DNA of 64,000 nucleotides, from contig JAHFSX010000005.1 of assembly GCA_023269675.1 (NCBI GenBank), forward strand, positions 124,001-188,000, read 5' to 3'. A program made the position numbers and the translations under genes. The DNA comes from Verrucomicrobiota bacterium. GTDB lineage: Bacteria; Verrucomicrobiota; Kiritimatiellia; RFP12; UBA1067. The notes beneath the pieces were generated by a model, which worked only from the letters and a program-made list of their open reading frames with translations, was not told the origin of the DNA and did no database searches. This document shows positions 44,740-55,859 of this stretch, piece after piece. Numbering within the stretch: the first letter of the stretch is position 1; every line of letters starts with the position of its first letter.

Positions 44740-45255
44740 ATGGCTCAGGTTTTGAGTAAGAATCGCATGCGTTATACAAACGGCAGGATCGGAATGGTGT
44801 TTGGCTGTGCCATGGTGTCAATGGCTTTCGTGTGCCTTCTTGCGGCTGGTTGCAAAAAGCGACCGCCGGTCGAGGTCCACGCGCCGCTGGCGAGCGTGCT
44901 CACCAATCGGATGAACGATGCGGCCTATTTGGGCGCCTTGAAGCAGAACCGCCAGGAGCAGACCGTAAAGGCGGCGGAGCGGAACGTGATCGTCACACAG
45001 ATGCAGGCCATCATCGCGCGTGTCAAAGGCACGCTTCCCCAAGATGCCGACGACGAAGCGCTCAAGGCGGCGTTGGCGAAGGACGAGGCGTGGCGCAAGC
45101 TCGAGGCCCAAAACGCGCAGGCCATTGGTTCGATCGAGCAGGTTTTGGGCGAGGCCCGGCAGAAAGTCCGCCAGCGGATGCTGGAGGAGTCGCGGGACGT
45201 CAAGGCTGTGGCGGAAGGTAAGGCGCAGTCGGTGGATCCGACGGCCGGTAAGTGA
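44740..45255 (+). CDS. Coiled-coil lipoprotein upstream of the giant protein
   Basis: A 171-residue protein; ATG 44740 is used, ATG 44767 is an alternative. A basic start leads to the signal helix GMVFGCAMVSMAFVCLLAAG with lipobox L-A-A-G-C. The mature part is helical and charged (LGALKQNRQEQTVKAAERNV, ALKAALAKDEAWRKLEAQNA, VLGEARQKVRQRMLEES), predicted coiled coil without enzymatic motif. It ends 60 bp before the 3479-residue protein on the same strand, so it may be an anchor or secretion partner for it. No family was recognised. Confidence 0.78.
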   Translation: MAQVLSKNRMRYTNGRIGMVFGCAMVSMAFVCLLAAGCKKRPPVEVHAPLASVLTNRMNDAAYLGALKQNRQEQTVKAAERNVIVTQMQAIIARVKGTLPQDADDEALKAALAKDEAWRKLEAQNAQAIGSIEQVLGEARQKVRQRMLEESRDVKAVAEGKAQSVDPTAGK

Positions 45256-45315
45256 AGCGCGTGACCCGTGCGTGGTTGCTGAAAACGATTTATTTGGGAT
45301 AACAGGAGACGACGA

Positions 45316-48300
45316 ATGAAAAAAAACTGCATGACTGGCGTATTTAAGAAATTGGCCCTCCCCGTGGTGGTTTACGGATTGCTATGGATGGGTTCCTCAG
45401 CCCAAGCGGCGGGGCAAGCGGATATCAAGAGCATCAAGACCACGCCGGGCTTGGAAAATACGACGCTCTTCTCCGCCGGTTCGAAAATCGAAATCATGAT
45501 CGGCATGATCGGCAATTGTGCCATGACGAACATGGCCCCCGGACCGTTTACGCTCCCGCAGATCCGCATGGTGGTGAACGGCGAGAACGCCGGCTTCGCC
45601 CAGATGGAGACGCCCCCCAGCTTCTACTCGTCCAGTTTCCGTACGTATTTCACCTTCTATTATACGGTGAAGCCGGGAGACATGGCCTCGCCCCTGAAGA
45701 TCTTCGGGGACACCGGCGGGAGCTCGTCAGGCGACAGCTATGATATCGTCAACCACGGGTATGTGTTCTATAACCAGACCACAGGCAGCAATCTGGTGTG
45801 GCGCTTCAACACGGTGGCCACCTCTGTCCCCGGCGACGTTTTCGACCTCGACTTCACGATGGTGGCCAAGCGGTCGATCAAGACGCTGGCATTCGACGAC
45901 GCCCATTCTCCGGTTTCGGTCGCGGCGACAGAGAACACGACCTGGCGCGTGACCACCCAGAACCCGATCATCGACAGCGTCGTCAGCTTCTATGTGTGGC
46001 CCGTCAACACCAACCTCGTCCGCGTCGGCTCGGTGCCGGGTCAGAAAGCCCTGCTCGTGAGCATGCCGGTCGGTTCGACCACCATCGATTTTCCGCTCAC
46101 GGGCCTCGCCACGGGCACGACCGACATTGTGGTGCAGCGTGTGAGCGACTATAACCCGAACGCGACAGCCCCGACCAACGCGGTCACCCGCCAGATCACG
46201 GTGACGTCGCCCCCCGAGCCGACCGTGAAGGTTGTGCTGGCCGGATCCGACTCGGTGACGCTGGATGAGTCTTCGGCCTTGAACACCGGCGCGCTGACCG
46301 TCGAGCTCTCCCAGACTTTCGCGCAGGATGTGTGGGTGCGGCTGAATACGATACCGTCTGTACAGAACAACCTGGCGCTGGTTCCTTCTCCTTACTATGT
46401 GCGCGTCCCCGCCGGCTCGCTGGCCTCCTCGGTGGTGCCTTTCAGCCTGCCGGACGGCACGGTGACAAGCCTGCTGACGGGCATCGTGGTTTCGCCGACG
46501 GTGACCAATTCGGCGGCCGCCAGCTTTTTCACGCGCATGAAGACGGGGACGGTGTACGTCCGCAACGTCAAGCCCCTGATCCAGCAGCCGCTGGCGACCG
46601 ATACGCCGACCGCGACCCGCGGTGAGCCGTTCGCCTTCGACTGGACGGTCTCGGATGTGCCGGCGGATGTGGCCTCCGGCATGACCATCACCTGGAATTT
46701 CGGCGACGGCACCCCCAATGTGATCGTGAGCAATGCGGCCGGGTCGGTCTATCATACCTACGGCACGCCCGCGACCGGAACCGGGACCAAGACGGTCAAG
46801 GTTACTGCCAAGGATAAGGACGGCGCCGTCTCGGACGAGGTGCAGTTCACGGTGACCGTGGTCCAGCCCGTTCCCAAACCCAGCATCCGCGTGGTGCCCT
46901 CCTCGTTTGAGTACAGCGAGACCTCGACCAACAACACCGGCGTGTTGAACCTGGTCCTGTCCGAATCGTTCACCGAGGACGTGTGGGTCAGCTTGACCAC
47001 ATCGCCTGCCGGACAGAGCAATATCGTTTTCGGTTCCACGAATGCGATCCGCATCTCGAGCGGCTCCATCAGCAACGCGGTCGGCATCAAGTTCAGCATT
47101 CCTGACGGCACGCTGCTGAGCGAGACGGCCGGCATCGACATTATCCCGACGGTGACCAACACGCTTGCCCAAGTGTATTATACGGATGTCCAGCCGGTCA
47201 CGGTCTATGTGAGCAACGTTCGGCCGAAGGTCACCAAGCCGCTGGCGGCGGATCTGTCGGCGACCCCCCTGACGCCCTTCAACAGCGTGCCGATGGGCAC
47301 TCCCTTCGCCTTCAACTGGACCGTGGTGGATGTGCCGGCGGACGGCTCCTCCATGGCCGTGACATGGGACTTCGGCGACGGCATCACCAAGACGGTGACC
47401 GGCCAGGTGGGCGTCGTCTCACACACCTACACCAGCCTGGGCGACAAGATCGTGACGGTACAGGCCGTCGACAAGGACGGCGGCGTGTCGGATGAGATCC
47501 AGTTCAAGGTCACGGTGGTTCCGCCGCCGCCGCTGCCGACCGTTTCGATCATTCCGCCGGCAGGTCCGCTGGACGAAAGCGCCACTCCGAGCACGGGGGC
47601 GTTCACGGTGCATTTGTCCGAGACCTTCACCAACACGGTGACGGTGCAACTGAACGTGACCCCGGCCAACAGCGCGGTGAACGGCACGATCACGCTCAGC
47701 ACGAACCGCGTGCTCATCGCCAAGGGCCAGACCGACGTCGTGGTGCGGTTCAGCGCCAAGGACGGCACCCCGCTTTCGCGCGATACCGGCTTCACGGTCA
47801 CGCCGGTCGTTCTGGCGACGCCCGAAGCCATCGCGCATTACACCGAAATTGTTCCCGGCCTGATCGAGGTCCTGAACGTGGCTCCGGTGATCCTGACGCC
47901 CGTGGCCTCCCCCACGACGGGAACCGACGTGGCCTACACGATCGCGCAGGGCACGCCCTGGACCTTCTACTGGGACATCAACGACGTGGCGCTGGACTTG
48001 CCCACGATGAGCGTCACGTGGTATTTCGGCGACGGCGCCTCGCAGGTTCTCGCGGGCGGCTCCGGCTCGGTAATCCACACCTATTCGGCGATCGGCGACA
48101 TGGTGCTGCGCGTGGTGGCCGTGGACAAGGACGGCGGACGCCACGAGGTGCAGTTCAAGATCCGCGTCTCTCCGTCCAAGGCGGTGAACGTGACGCCGGT
48201 CGGCCCGAACATGGAAGCCAATTACTGGGGCGCGGCCGGCCTGGGTAACGGCATGGTTTCCTCGCCCGAGGCGCGCAGCAGCCAGAACCGCAACAACGTG

Positions 48301-51300
48301 TACTTCTTCAAGTATGACCCGGGCGTGACCTCGGCCACCCTCGAGGCGCTTCCCTACAAGACGAAGCCCTTGGGCTATTACTATGTGACCAACTTCACCA
48401 GCTCGGGGACGGCGGTGGCGTCGACCTTCCAAAACGAGTATGACAGCTTCTTCTATGTCTGGGTCGGCACGGACCAGGGTCTCGCCGAGCAGAACCTCCT
48501 CCCGGCGCAGGCGGGACCGACCGTCGTCGTGACGCTGCCGGCGTCGCAGACCACCGGCGGGGCGGGCACGGTGCCGTCGGGCGTGGATATCCGCGACATT
48601 CAGGCGATCTTCAGCCGCGAGTTCCGCATCGCCGACAACATGGGCGACATCAACCTGGACGGCATCCCGGACAAGATCGCCACGCGCTACAATCTGCCGA
48701 CCATCGCGGGCGGCGCGACAGCCGGCACCTCGGGCACCGCCGCCGGCACGCCGGTCGAGCTGGTCGACGTCAGCGGATATAACGGCGACCTCGATTTCCT
48801 GCCCGGCGCGGCCAGCGGCGGCAGCGCCATCATCGGCGGCGTCTCCAACGTGTTCGCCACGATCGGCGACCCGTTCACCGCCTTCCTCGAGGTCCGCGGC
48901 TTCCATCCCGGCTTGAACAATGCGCAATACGGGAGCGATGACGACTTCGGCCCCGGCGAAACGCGCGGGGACGAGCCGCGCGTCGGCGACAAGCAGGGTA
49001 CGGATCCGACCAAACTGGACACCGACGGCGATAATTTCCCGGACGGCTGGGAGTACTATTTCTGGTACAACGCCACGATGAAGCACCTGACCGGCATGAA
49101 GTACAATCCGCAGGATGTGGCGAACGGCACGGTCATCCCTTATAAGGACATCGTGACCGCTTTCGATCCGCTGGTCCCCGCGACCGATACCGAGACCGGC
49201 GCGGCGATCAACCGCGACATGGACGATGACGGCTTGAGCGACATCGAGGAGCTCTCGATCGGCACCAATCCGATCGAATGGGATACCGACGGCGACGGCA
49301 TGTGCGACGGCTGGGAAGTGCTGCGCGGCCTGAACCCGAACGATTCGCGCGACGGCTTCAACGCTTCGATGAACAACCCGGACGGCGACTACATGGCCTA
49401 CGCCACGGTGGTCCGGCAGCTTGTCACGGCGGTGAATGGCAACACGACCAACTCCTATCTGGCGACGGGTGCCGCCACCGGCACCAACACGGGCGTGTTC
49501 ACCACGTGGTACCATTACGGCAACACGAACGCGCCGATCGCGGTCGGACGTCGGGTGGCGCTGGCGGCGGGCGAGGCCGTGACCGCGATCACGGTTGTGT
49601 CCAACGCGGTGATCCTGCATACCCAGGTCTATCAGGAGTTCGGCTTTGATCCGCGTACGGCGTGGTCGGGCTCGGTCAATCCGGCGCTCTACTCGGACCG
49701 GTTCCCCGATCCGGTCAAGGGTGCGTCACCGCACACCAAGCCCTTCACGTCTGTGGACGAATATCTGCTGCTCAAGTTCATGTCCGAGAATCGCTTACAC
49801 GGCGCGGGCGCGGACATCGGCGCCGGCAACGCTGGCAAGAAGACCCAGGACTGGTCCGCTTACTCGACCCACCCGAAGACGCCCGACAGCGATGTCGCGG
49901 TCAACCAGGCCGGGGACGTGGTCAAAACCGACGGCATGCCGGACGGCTGGGAACTGTATGTCTCCTGCCAGAGGGGCACCACGAACATGGTCATCACGCC
50001 GTGGAGCCCGTATGACGGCGACGAAAGCGATGACGATATCGAGCCGGGCGATCCCAAAGGCGACAAGCTGAACAACCTGCGCGAGTTCGCCGGCACTGAC
50101 TCCGTCGCGGCCTATACGAATGCGGCGTTCTACGGCTTGTACAACAAAACGGTGACGATCACCCGTCCGACTGTTGACCAGTATTGGGTCAACAAATTCT
50201 GGCCGACGGACCCGTGGAACAAAGACACCGACGGCGACGGCATGAACGACGGTGCCGAGAACGCCTTTATGTACGGCAAAGCGGTGGATAACGGCAGCAC
50301 CTGCGTGCCTGGTGGCGGCCTCAATCCCTGCTCTGTGGATACGGAGCGCGACAGCCTGCCCGACGGGTGGGAAAGCCAGTTCTCGGGAACGATACCCACG
50401 GCCGCGCCCTTCTCCATCACCAACGGCATGGACGGCACGGTCAATGATGCTGCCAACGCGAGCACCAATTTGGCCACGGCCGCGCAAGATTGGGATCGCG
50501 ACGGCCTGTTGAACTACCAGGAGTATTGGGTCCAGGCGGTCCGCGGTTTCCGCTATGATATCCCGCGTTTGGGTGTGACCGGGCTGATCACCGGTAATGC
50601 GGGTTTGCCCATGGACATCAGCTTTGCGCCCGCAAGCTTGTTCACCCACGTGACCAATGTGTGGGATAATGCCCGTAAGACGTGGGGCGCGAACGGCCCG
50701 GACCTGTACATCCTTCTGCCTGTGGGCCCTGCCAAAAAGTATGTGTCGACCGACCCGAGGGATCATGACACCGACGGGGATGGCATGGACGATTTCTACG
50801 AAATGTTCCATGGACTCAACCCGATTTTGGGTGAGGTCAGCCTCGTCAAGGGCGACCGCGTGAAAGAGGCCTATTTCAAGGACGGTCGCTACCTGATCGA
50901 TTACTCCTTTAACGAGTGGTGGGCGTCCCTGACTCAAATCATGCCCATGGACTTCATCACGTATCCGTGGCTGGCCGGTTTGGATTGGGCCGACCCGGAC
51001 GCGGACGGACTGCTTAACCTTGAGGAGCAACTGCAGGCTGACATGGCGGCGCCGTCCTGCTCGAACACGGACCCGACCCCGCTGTGGATGACCGACGCCT
51101 ACAATCCGGAGAGCCTGACCGCCCGCTTCTATTGGTATGGCGGAATGTTCTTCTGGCCGGCTACCAAGCCTGTGCCGCCGGGATACAAGATGTTCTCCTT
51201 TGAGATGAACGAGGGCTACGACACCGATAACGACGGCGTGTCCGACAAGGCCGAGCTGATGCAGACCGCGACCACGCAGTCCGATCCTCAGGACTCTGAC

Positions 51301-54300
51301 GACCCGATGCGTCGCCAGGCGCTGTGGTTCAACGGCACGAATTCGGCCGCGCAGACCTTCGGCGCCGCACGGTTCGGCGAGTGGGCTTTCCGCAGCTTCA
51401 CACTGGAACTCTGGGCGTATCCTGAGGCGGCTCAGAAAGAGCAGGTGCTGATCGAGCGCCCGATCGTGTACGGACCGAGCGACCTCAGCACCACGGGTCT
51501 GGTGATCCGGGTGAATTACCGGATCGGCATCGCTGCGGACGGACGCGTGTACGCCATGTATCAGAACGCCGGCGGGCACGACTCGCATACGGGCGAGGTG
51601 AAAGCCTATGGCCCCGTCCTGCCGACGAACCGGTGGGCTCACCTCGCCGCGCGCATGGATGGCGCGGCCGGGGAGCTGCAGTTGCTGGTGAACGGACGGG
51701 TCGAGGTTACGGTCCAATCCTCACTGATTCCCGCCAACGGCGTCATCAACCTGTTGACCGATCCGGATACGGCGCAGTACCCGAATCCGAACTTGATCGT
51801 TGTCGGGCCTGGGCCCGTGATCCTGGGCGCGTCCAGTCTCTCGACCAGCACCAACGAGACGTCGGTGTCGTGGGAGAGTTACGGACAGCTGTATCAGGGT
51901 TATATTGATGAAGTGCGCATCTGGGACGGCGCGCGCAGCAATGACGAGATCCTGAGAGACTACACCAAGCGTTACACCCGGACGGACCTGCTGGCGAATC
52001 GCCGGGCGGTGCGCGAGATCGAAGCCGTCGGCGGATCGCGCGTGGTGGGCGTGACGCCGCAGTTGCCGCCGGAGCTGATCTATCACTATACCTTTGACAA
52101 CCTGTTCAGTGCGGACAGCACCGCCTCGGTCGCCAAGGCGCCTCGCGGCTTTAACGATCCGCAGGTGACCACTAACCGCCCCGGCGGCACGGTGGCTGGC
52201 TTCTGGGTGACGCTGCCGACGCGGAGCACGGTTTACGACGATTACGGGTATGTGCCGTGGATCGAGAACGGGGTCGGTCATCTGCCGATCTTCGGCGGCG
52301 TGACCTTGAATGGGTCAAACGTGGTTTCCCGCGATGCGGATACGGTTGTCGATTCAACCTATTGGTCGCACTACCTGGCCGGCGTGATCCCCACCGCGCC
52401 CTCCGTGCACGGCCTGGAGAAGTATAACTTCCCGAACAGCAACAACCCTTACGGATTCTGGTATAAGACTTCGCTGGACGTGCTCTCGCTGTCCGGCGCG
52501 GGCGAACGCTTTGCGGGCGATCTGCTGCCGCGCGGCGGCGCCTATCCCAAGCAGGCGTTGACGATGTGGGATAACGACGGGGCCAGCGGCGTCTGGGCCG
52601 AGACCGGCACCGACAGCGACTCGGACGGACTGCCGGATTGGTGGGAGGACTACGCTGCGGCGGTCGGCCTGGGCAGCAATCTGAACTGGTACACGCTATT
52701 GGCTGACGGCATGACTGCGGGCGAGCGGTATATGCGTGACCTGGCGCTCGGCTACACGCTGTCCAACAATCCGAACAGCCCGGGCTACAATCCGGCGACG
52801 CTGGTCAAGCAGAGCGCCGACTCGGATGGCGACGGGTTGCCCGACTGGTGGGAGAACCTCTATAACCTCAAGACGGATGACTCCACCGGGGTCAACGGAA
52901 GCAACGGCGATCCGGACCGCGACGGCCTCAGCAATTACGCGGAGTACCTGATCTCTGAGCGCTTCGGCTTCCGCCTGTCGCGTCCGACCAAGTTCAGGAC
53001 GATCGCGACCCAGCTGGAATCGGATTACTTCCAGAAGCAGGGCCTGCTCTACCTCGGCGAGATGTTCTCCGACCACGACTTCATGGAGGGCACGTGGGAA
53101 GACGCGTACGACCCGTACTACGTCAGCCGCTTTGTCTATGACTCGCAGATGGACATCGACGAGGACGGCTGGTCGAACTGGTCCGAGTCCCGCTACGGTG
53201 CCAGCGCGTTGCGCAGCAATCCGGCCATGGGCATGCACCTGAACCCCGAAGGCGACTCGGTGAAGGACTTCCCTGTGCCGGTCATCGAGACGCGCCTCAC
53301 GTATAACGGGCTGCGCCCGATCGGCAACCTCATGCTCTTCGCGTACTCGAAGCCTGAGATGGACGGCGTGCCCGATGCGATCTACCGTGTCCAGACGGTC
53401 GGCAGCGGGCTGACAACGACCTCGAAGAACCTGGGCTACTGGGGCGCAAAGAAGATCAAGGGATTCTTGTCGCCTGGAACGGTCGTTCCCGGTTCGATCA
53501 CCATCTACTTTGTCGATCCGGCCGACAACTTCGGCTATGTCTACAATGTGATCGCGGGCCATGATGTCGGCGACTCCAGCGGCATCACGGGCGTGATCAA
53601 GGGCGAGAACGGTTTGGGCTCGGTGTCGGACATCGGCACGATCAACTACGTCACGGGCGAATACCAGATCGATATGGGTTCGTACGAAGGCTACGTGTTG
53701 TCCGAAATGGTTTCGACGACGCTGGTCGTTGTTGCGCGTCCGGAGAACTCGTACGTCAAGATCGAATACCAGTCCTCTCAGATCATGGGTTGGCCGAAGA
53801 CGCTTTACCTGTCGGATGCTGAAGTCCCGACGGCCGCGCGGCTGAGTCTGGGTTACATCAAGGAGGGTACGAACTACTTCTTCGGGATGATCGACCTGAA
53901 CAACAACGGGGCCTGGGATGCGGGCGAGCCGTGTGGCGTCTCGGACGGCTTCGGCGTGAACATCGGCTGGGACCGCAATCTCGTGGACATCGCCCTGACC
54001 GACATCACGCCCGGCTTCCTGAGAATGACACTCAGCCCCGCGACGCGGTCTGAGGACGTCTATTACGGAACGGGTGGCGCGCAAAGCGGCAGCGGCACGA
54101 CGGTCGCCCTGGAGAAGCGTGTGCGCGTGCGCCGCAAGACGGTGGACGGTGTCAGCAACTACCAGACGGTTGTGCTGGATCGGACCATCCAGGCGCCGCG
54201 TGCGTTCATCAATGAGAGCGACGTGCTTGCCCAGGGCGAGTTCGGCCTGGACTGGGGCTTGCCGGGCGTGCCGACGGCGATGAATCGCGACACCGTGGTC

Positions 54301-55755
54301 TATGATGTGACCCTGGGTGACACGACGGTGTTGACCAATGCGGTCCTGACCTTCACGAACACGTTCGACTCTGTGCGTGCGAAGGCCGGCTCCGCGTATC
54401 CGGTCAACGGCGCTTACGTCTATTCGGCCCGTCCGACCTTCAAGTGGTCCATGCCGCAGAGGTACACCGCCTTCACCTTGGAGATCCGCAAGGGTTCGTC
54501 CGCCGGGACGTTGGTTTACAGCTCCGGCACGGTGATGGCCCCCGAGCGTGACGCCGACGGGCTGAGTGTCTGGACCGCGCCGATCCACGCGGGTAACCGC
54601 ATCGCATCGACCGGGCAGATCTTCGCCTCGAACACGGCCTATGCCTGGCGCGTGATCGCGCAGAACTCCAAGTTCGCCGACGCGCCGACGGGTGCGGTCT
54701 GGTCGGACTGGAAGATGTTCCGTCTGGATGTGAACCAGCCCCTGGACTCCGCCGGCTACGGCGCGATCCAGGCCCGCGTCACGTACTACGGTCCGGCCAC
54801 GAACCTCTTGTCGGGCCGCGTGAGGGTGCAGGCGTTCCGCAACGCGGCGTTTACGGGCGTGCCCGATTCCGAGTGTGTGGTCAGCGACCTGGCTTCGCTG
54901 CTGACTCCCGGCGCGACGAACGTGAACGCGGTCCTGCGCGGGTTGGCCCCGAGCGTGATGGCCGGTGACTACTACCTCCGCGCCTACATCGACCACAATA
55001 CGAACGGCGTGAGGGACGTGTGGGAGTCGTGGGGTTACGCGAACTACTACGGGATCACCGACACGCCGTACGACCCGTATCCGATCACGGTGAAGTACGA
55101 GTCCAAGAGTCAGGTGTATGACATCCGCATCGAGGATGCCGACTCCGATCAGGACTGGTATCCGGACGCGTGGGAGTACCAGCTGAATCCGACGGGCGAC
55201 TTCCTGAATCTGACCGGGCCCACCTCGGCCAGCGACGGAGACGCGCACTTCGAGATCAACCCGTTCTTGACGCCGACCTCGTCGGTCGCAGGCTTCACGC
55301 TCTACTCGCTCCTCGCCTTTGGCACGTCGGACTTCGACGGCGACGGCTTGGGCGACATGGCCGAGCTGGTCTTGGGCTCGAACGCGAGCGCGACCTCGAG
55401 CTCGGGCGACGGCTTTGCCGACGGCGCGAAGATCAGCCTGGGCCTGTCGCCGTATGACACGTTGACCTTCAACGTGACGGGCGTCAGCCTGAGCGATGCC
55501 GCCGCCACGGTGCAGTGGAATCTGAATGTGAAGAAGGCGACGGATCTCAGCCGTTCCCTGCTTTCCATCACGGCGCCTGCGGATGCGCGCTATGAGATCC
55601 AGTACAAGGCGTCGTTGGCTGATCCTGTGTGGACCACGGTGGTGACTGGCACGGTGACTTTGGACGGCGCGCAGCCCGACAAGGTCAACCAGGTCGGCCT
55701 GAGCGCGCTCGACACGGCGCAGGGCTTCTTCCGTGTGCAGTTGAAGACCCCGTAA
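45316..55755 (+). CDS. Giant secreted adhesin-like protein (PKD, Asp-repeat and LamG-type modules)
   Basis: The 3479-residue protein has a signal peptide (LALPVVVYGLLWMGSSAQAA) and AGGAG seven bases before the ATG. Residues about 315-950 are three tandem modules of about 220 residues, each a Calx-beta-like unit (LDESSALNTGALTVEL) followed by a PKD unit (ITWNFGDG at 458, VTWDFGDG at 683, VTWYFGDG at 900). From about 1230 many thrombospondin-3-like Ca2+ sites occur (DTDGDNFPDGWE, DTDGDGMCDGWE, DSDSDGLPDWWE). A LamG/concanavalin-like domain starts near 1998 (RQALWFNGTNSAAQTFGAAR). The C-terminus is a TSP3-type unit and a beta module ending FFRVQLKTP. Likely a cell-surface or extracellular Ca2+-stabilised adhesin; the C-terminus may be the sorting signal. 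Ligand unknown. Confidence 0.85.
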   Translation: MKKNCMTGVFKKLALPVVVYGLLWMGSSAQAAGQADIKSIKTTPGLENTTLFSAGSKIEIMIGMIGNCAMTNMAPGPFTLPQIRMVVNGENAGFAQMETPPSFYSSSFRTYFTFYYTVKPGDMASPLKIFGDTGGSSSGDSYDIVNHGYVFYNQTTGSNLVWRFNTVATSVPGDVFDLDFTMVAKRSIKTLAFDDAHSPVSVAATENTTWRVTTQNPIIDSVVSFYVWPVNTNLVRVGSVPGQKALLVSMPVGSTTIDFPLTGLATGTTDIVVQRVSDYNPNATAPTNAVTRQITVTSPPEPTVKVVLAGSDSVTLDESSALNTGALTVELSQTFAQDVWVRLNTIPSVQNNLALVPSPYYVRVPAGSLASSVVPFSLPDGTVTSLLTGIVVSPTVTNSAAASFFTRMKTGTVYVRNVKPLIQQPLATDTPTATRGEPFAFDWTVSDVPADVASGMTITWNFGDGTPNVIVSNAAGSVYHTYGTPATGTGTKTVKVTAKDKDGAVSDEVQFTVTVVQPVPKPSIRVVPSSFEYSETSTNNTGVLNLVLSESFTEDVWVSLTTSPAGQSNIVFGSTNAIRISSGSISNAVGIKFSIPDGTLLSETAGIDIIPTVTNTLAQVYYTDVQPVTVYVSNVRPKVTKPLAADLSATPLTPFNSVPMGTPFAFNWTVVDVPADGSSMAVTWDFGDGITKTVTGQVGVVSHTYTSLGDKIVTVQAVDKDGGVSDEIQFKVTVVPPPPLPTVSIIPPAGPLDESATPSTGAFTVHLSETFTNTVTVQLNVTPANSAVNGTITLSTNRVLIAKGQTDVVVRFSAKDGTPLSRDTGFTVTPVVLATPEAIAHYTEIVPGLIEVLNVAPVILTPVASPTTGTDVAYTIAQGTPWTFYWDINDVALDLPTMSVTWYFGDGASQVLAGGSGSVIHTYSAIGDMVLRVVAVDKDGGRHEVQFKIRVSPSKAVNVTPVGPNMEANYWGAAGLGNGMVSSPEARSSQNRNNVYFFKYDPGVTSATLEALPYKTKPLGYYYVTNFTSSGTAVASTFQNEYDSFFYVWVGTDQGLAEQNLLPAQAGPTVVVTLPASQTTGGAGTVPSGVDIRDIQAIFSREFRIADNMGDINLDGIPDKIATRYNLPTIAGGATAGTSGTAAGTPVELVDVSGYNGDLDFLPGAASGGSAIIGGVSNVFATIGDPFTAFLEVRGFHPGLNNAQYGSDDDFGPGETRGDEPRVGDKQGTDPTKLDTDGDNFPDGWEYYFWYNATMKHLTGMKYNPQDVANGTVIPYKDIVTAFDPLVPATDTETGAAINRDMDDDGLSDIEELSIGTNPIEWDTDGDGMCDGWEVLRGLNPNDSRDGFNASMNNPDGDYMAYATVVRQLVTAVNGNTTNSYLATGAATGTNTGVFTTWYHYGNTNAPIAVGRRVALAAGEAVTAITVVSNAVILHTQVYQEFGFDPRTAWSGSVNPALYSDRFPDPVKGASPHTKPFTSVDEYLLLKFMSENRLHGAGADIGAGNAGKKTQDWSAYSTHPKTPDSDVAVNQAGDVVKTDGMPDGWELYVSCQRGTTNMVITPWSPYDGDESDDDIEPGDPKGDKLNNLREFAGTDSVAAYTNAAFYGLYNKTVTITRPTVDQYWVNKFWPTDPWNKDTDGDGMNDGAENAFMYGKAVDNGSTCVPGGGLNPCSVDTERDSLPDGWESQFSGTIPTAAPFSITNGMDGTVNDAANASTNLATAAQDWDRDGLLNYQEYWVQAVRGFRYDIPRLGVTGLITGNAGLPMDISFAPASLFTHVTNVWDNARKTWGANGPDLYILLPVGPAKKYVSTDPRDHDTDGDGMDDFYEMFHGLNPILGEVSLVKGDRVKEAYFKDGRYLIDYSFNEWWASLTQIMPMDFITYPWLAGLDWADPDADGLLNLEEQLQADMAAPSCSNTDPTPLWMTDAYNPESLTARFYWYGGMFFWPATKPVPPGYKMFSFEMNEGYDTDNDGVSDKAELMQTATTQSDPQDSDDPMRRQALWFNGTNSAAQTFGAARFGEWAFRSFTLELWAYPEAAQKEQVLIERPIVYGPSDLSTTGLVIRVNYRIGIAADGRVYAMYQNAGGHDSHTGEVKAYGPVLPTNRWAHLAARMDGAAGELQLLVNGRVEVTVQSSLIPANGVINLLTDPDTAQYPNPNLIVVGPGPVILGASSLSTSTNETSVSWESYGQLYQGYIDEVRIWDGARSNDEILRDYTKRYTRTDLLANRRAVREIEAVGGSRVVGVTPQLPPELIYHYTFDNLFSADSTASVAKAPRGFNDPQVTTNRPGGTVAGFWVTLPTRSTVYDDYGYVPWIENGVGHLPIFGGVTLNGSNVVSRDADTVVDSTYWSHYLAGVIPTAPSVHGLEKYNFPNSNNPYGFWYKTSLDVLSLSGAGERFAGDLLPRGGAYPKQALTMWDNDGASGVWAETGTDSDSDGLPDWWEDYAAAVGLGSNLNWYTLLADGMTAGERYMRDLALGYTLSNNPNSPGYNPATLVKQSADSDGDGLPDWWENLYNLKTDDSTGVNGSNGDPDRDGLSNYAEYLISERFGFRLSRPTKFRTIATQLESDYFQKQGLLYLGEMFSDHDFMEGTWEDAYDPYYVSRFVYDSQMDIDEDGWSNWSESRYGASALRSNPAMGMHLNPEGDSVKDFPVPVIETRLTYNGLRPIGNLMLFAYSKPEMDGVPDAIYRVQTVGSGLTTTSKNLGYWGAKKIKGFLSPGTVVPGSITIYFVDPADNFGYVYNVIAGHDVGDSSGITGVIKGENGLGSVSDIGTINYVTGEYQIDMGSYEGYVLSEMVSTTLVVVARPENSYVKIEYQSSQIMGWPKTLYLSDAEVPTAARLSLGYIKEGTNYFFGMIDLNNNGAWDAGEPCGVSDGFGVNIGWDRNLVDIALTDITPGFLRMTLSPATRSEDVYYGTGGAQSGSGTTVALEKRVRVRRKTVDGVSNYQTVVLDRTIQAPRAFINESDVLAQGEFGLDWGLPGVPTAMNRDTVVYDVTLGDTTVLTNAVLTFTNTFDSVRAKAGSAYPVNGAYVYSARPTFKWSMPQRYTAFTLEIRKGSSAGTLVYSSGTVMAPERDADGLSVWTAPIHAGNRIASTGQIFASNTAYAWRVIAQNSKFADAPTGAVWSDWKMFRLDVNQPLDSAGYGAIQARVTYYGPATNLLSGRVRVQAFRNAAFTGVPDSECVVSDLASLLTPGATNVNAVLRGLAPSVMAGDYYLRAYIDHNTNGVRDVWESWGYANYYGITDTPYDPYPITVKYESKSQVYDIRIEDADSDQDWYPDAWEYQLNPTGDFLNLTGPTSASDGDAHFEINPFLTPTSSVAGFTLYSLLAFGTSDFDGDGLGDMAELVLGSNASATSSSGDGFADGAKISLGLSPYDTLTFNVTGVSLSDAAATVQWNLNVKKATDLSRSLLSITAPADARYEIQYKASLADPVWTTVVTGTVTLDGAQPDKVNQVGLSALDTAQGFFRVQLKTP

Positions 55756-55780
55756 CCGGCAGAGCGATCCGGAGAACGAC

Positions 55781-55827
55781 CGAGGGCTCTGAGGAGCGAG
55801 GTGAAGCCTCCTCGTCAGAGCCTTCGG
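55781..55827 (+). terminator. Long stem-loop after the giant protein gene
   Basis: CGAGGGCTCTGAGGAG pairs with CTCCTCGTCAGAGCCTTCGG with minor mismatch, 25 bp after the stop codon. No strong U-run follows, so it may be a weak terminator or an attenuator ahead of the protease gene 33 bp later. Confidence 0.55.
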
Positions 55828-55859
55828 CTTAAGTTGGCCCGTTGCAGGATGGAGTTGCT

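Noticed and set aside
52696-55248. An 850-codon minus-strand frame opposite the giant protein
   Set aside because: Shadow of a real secreted protein with consistent beta-module pattern on the plus strand.
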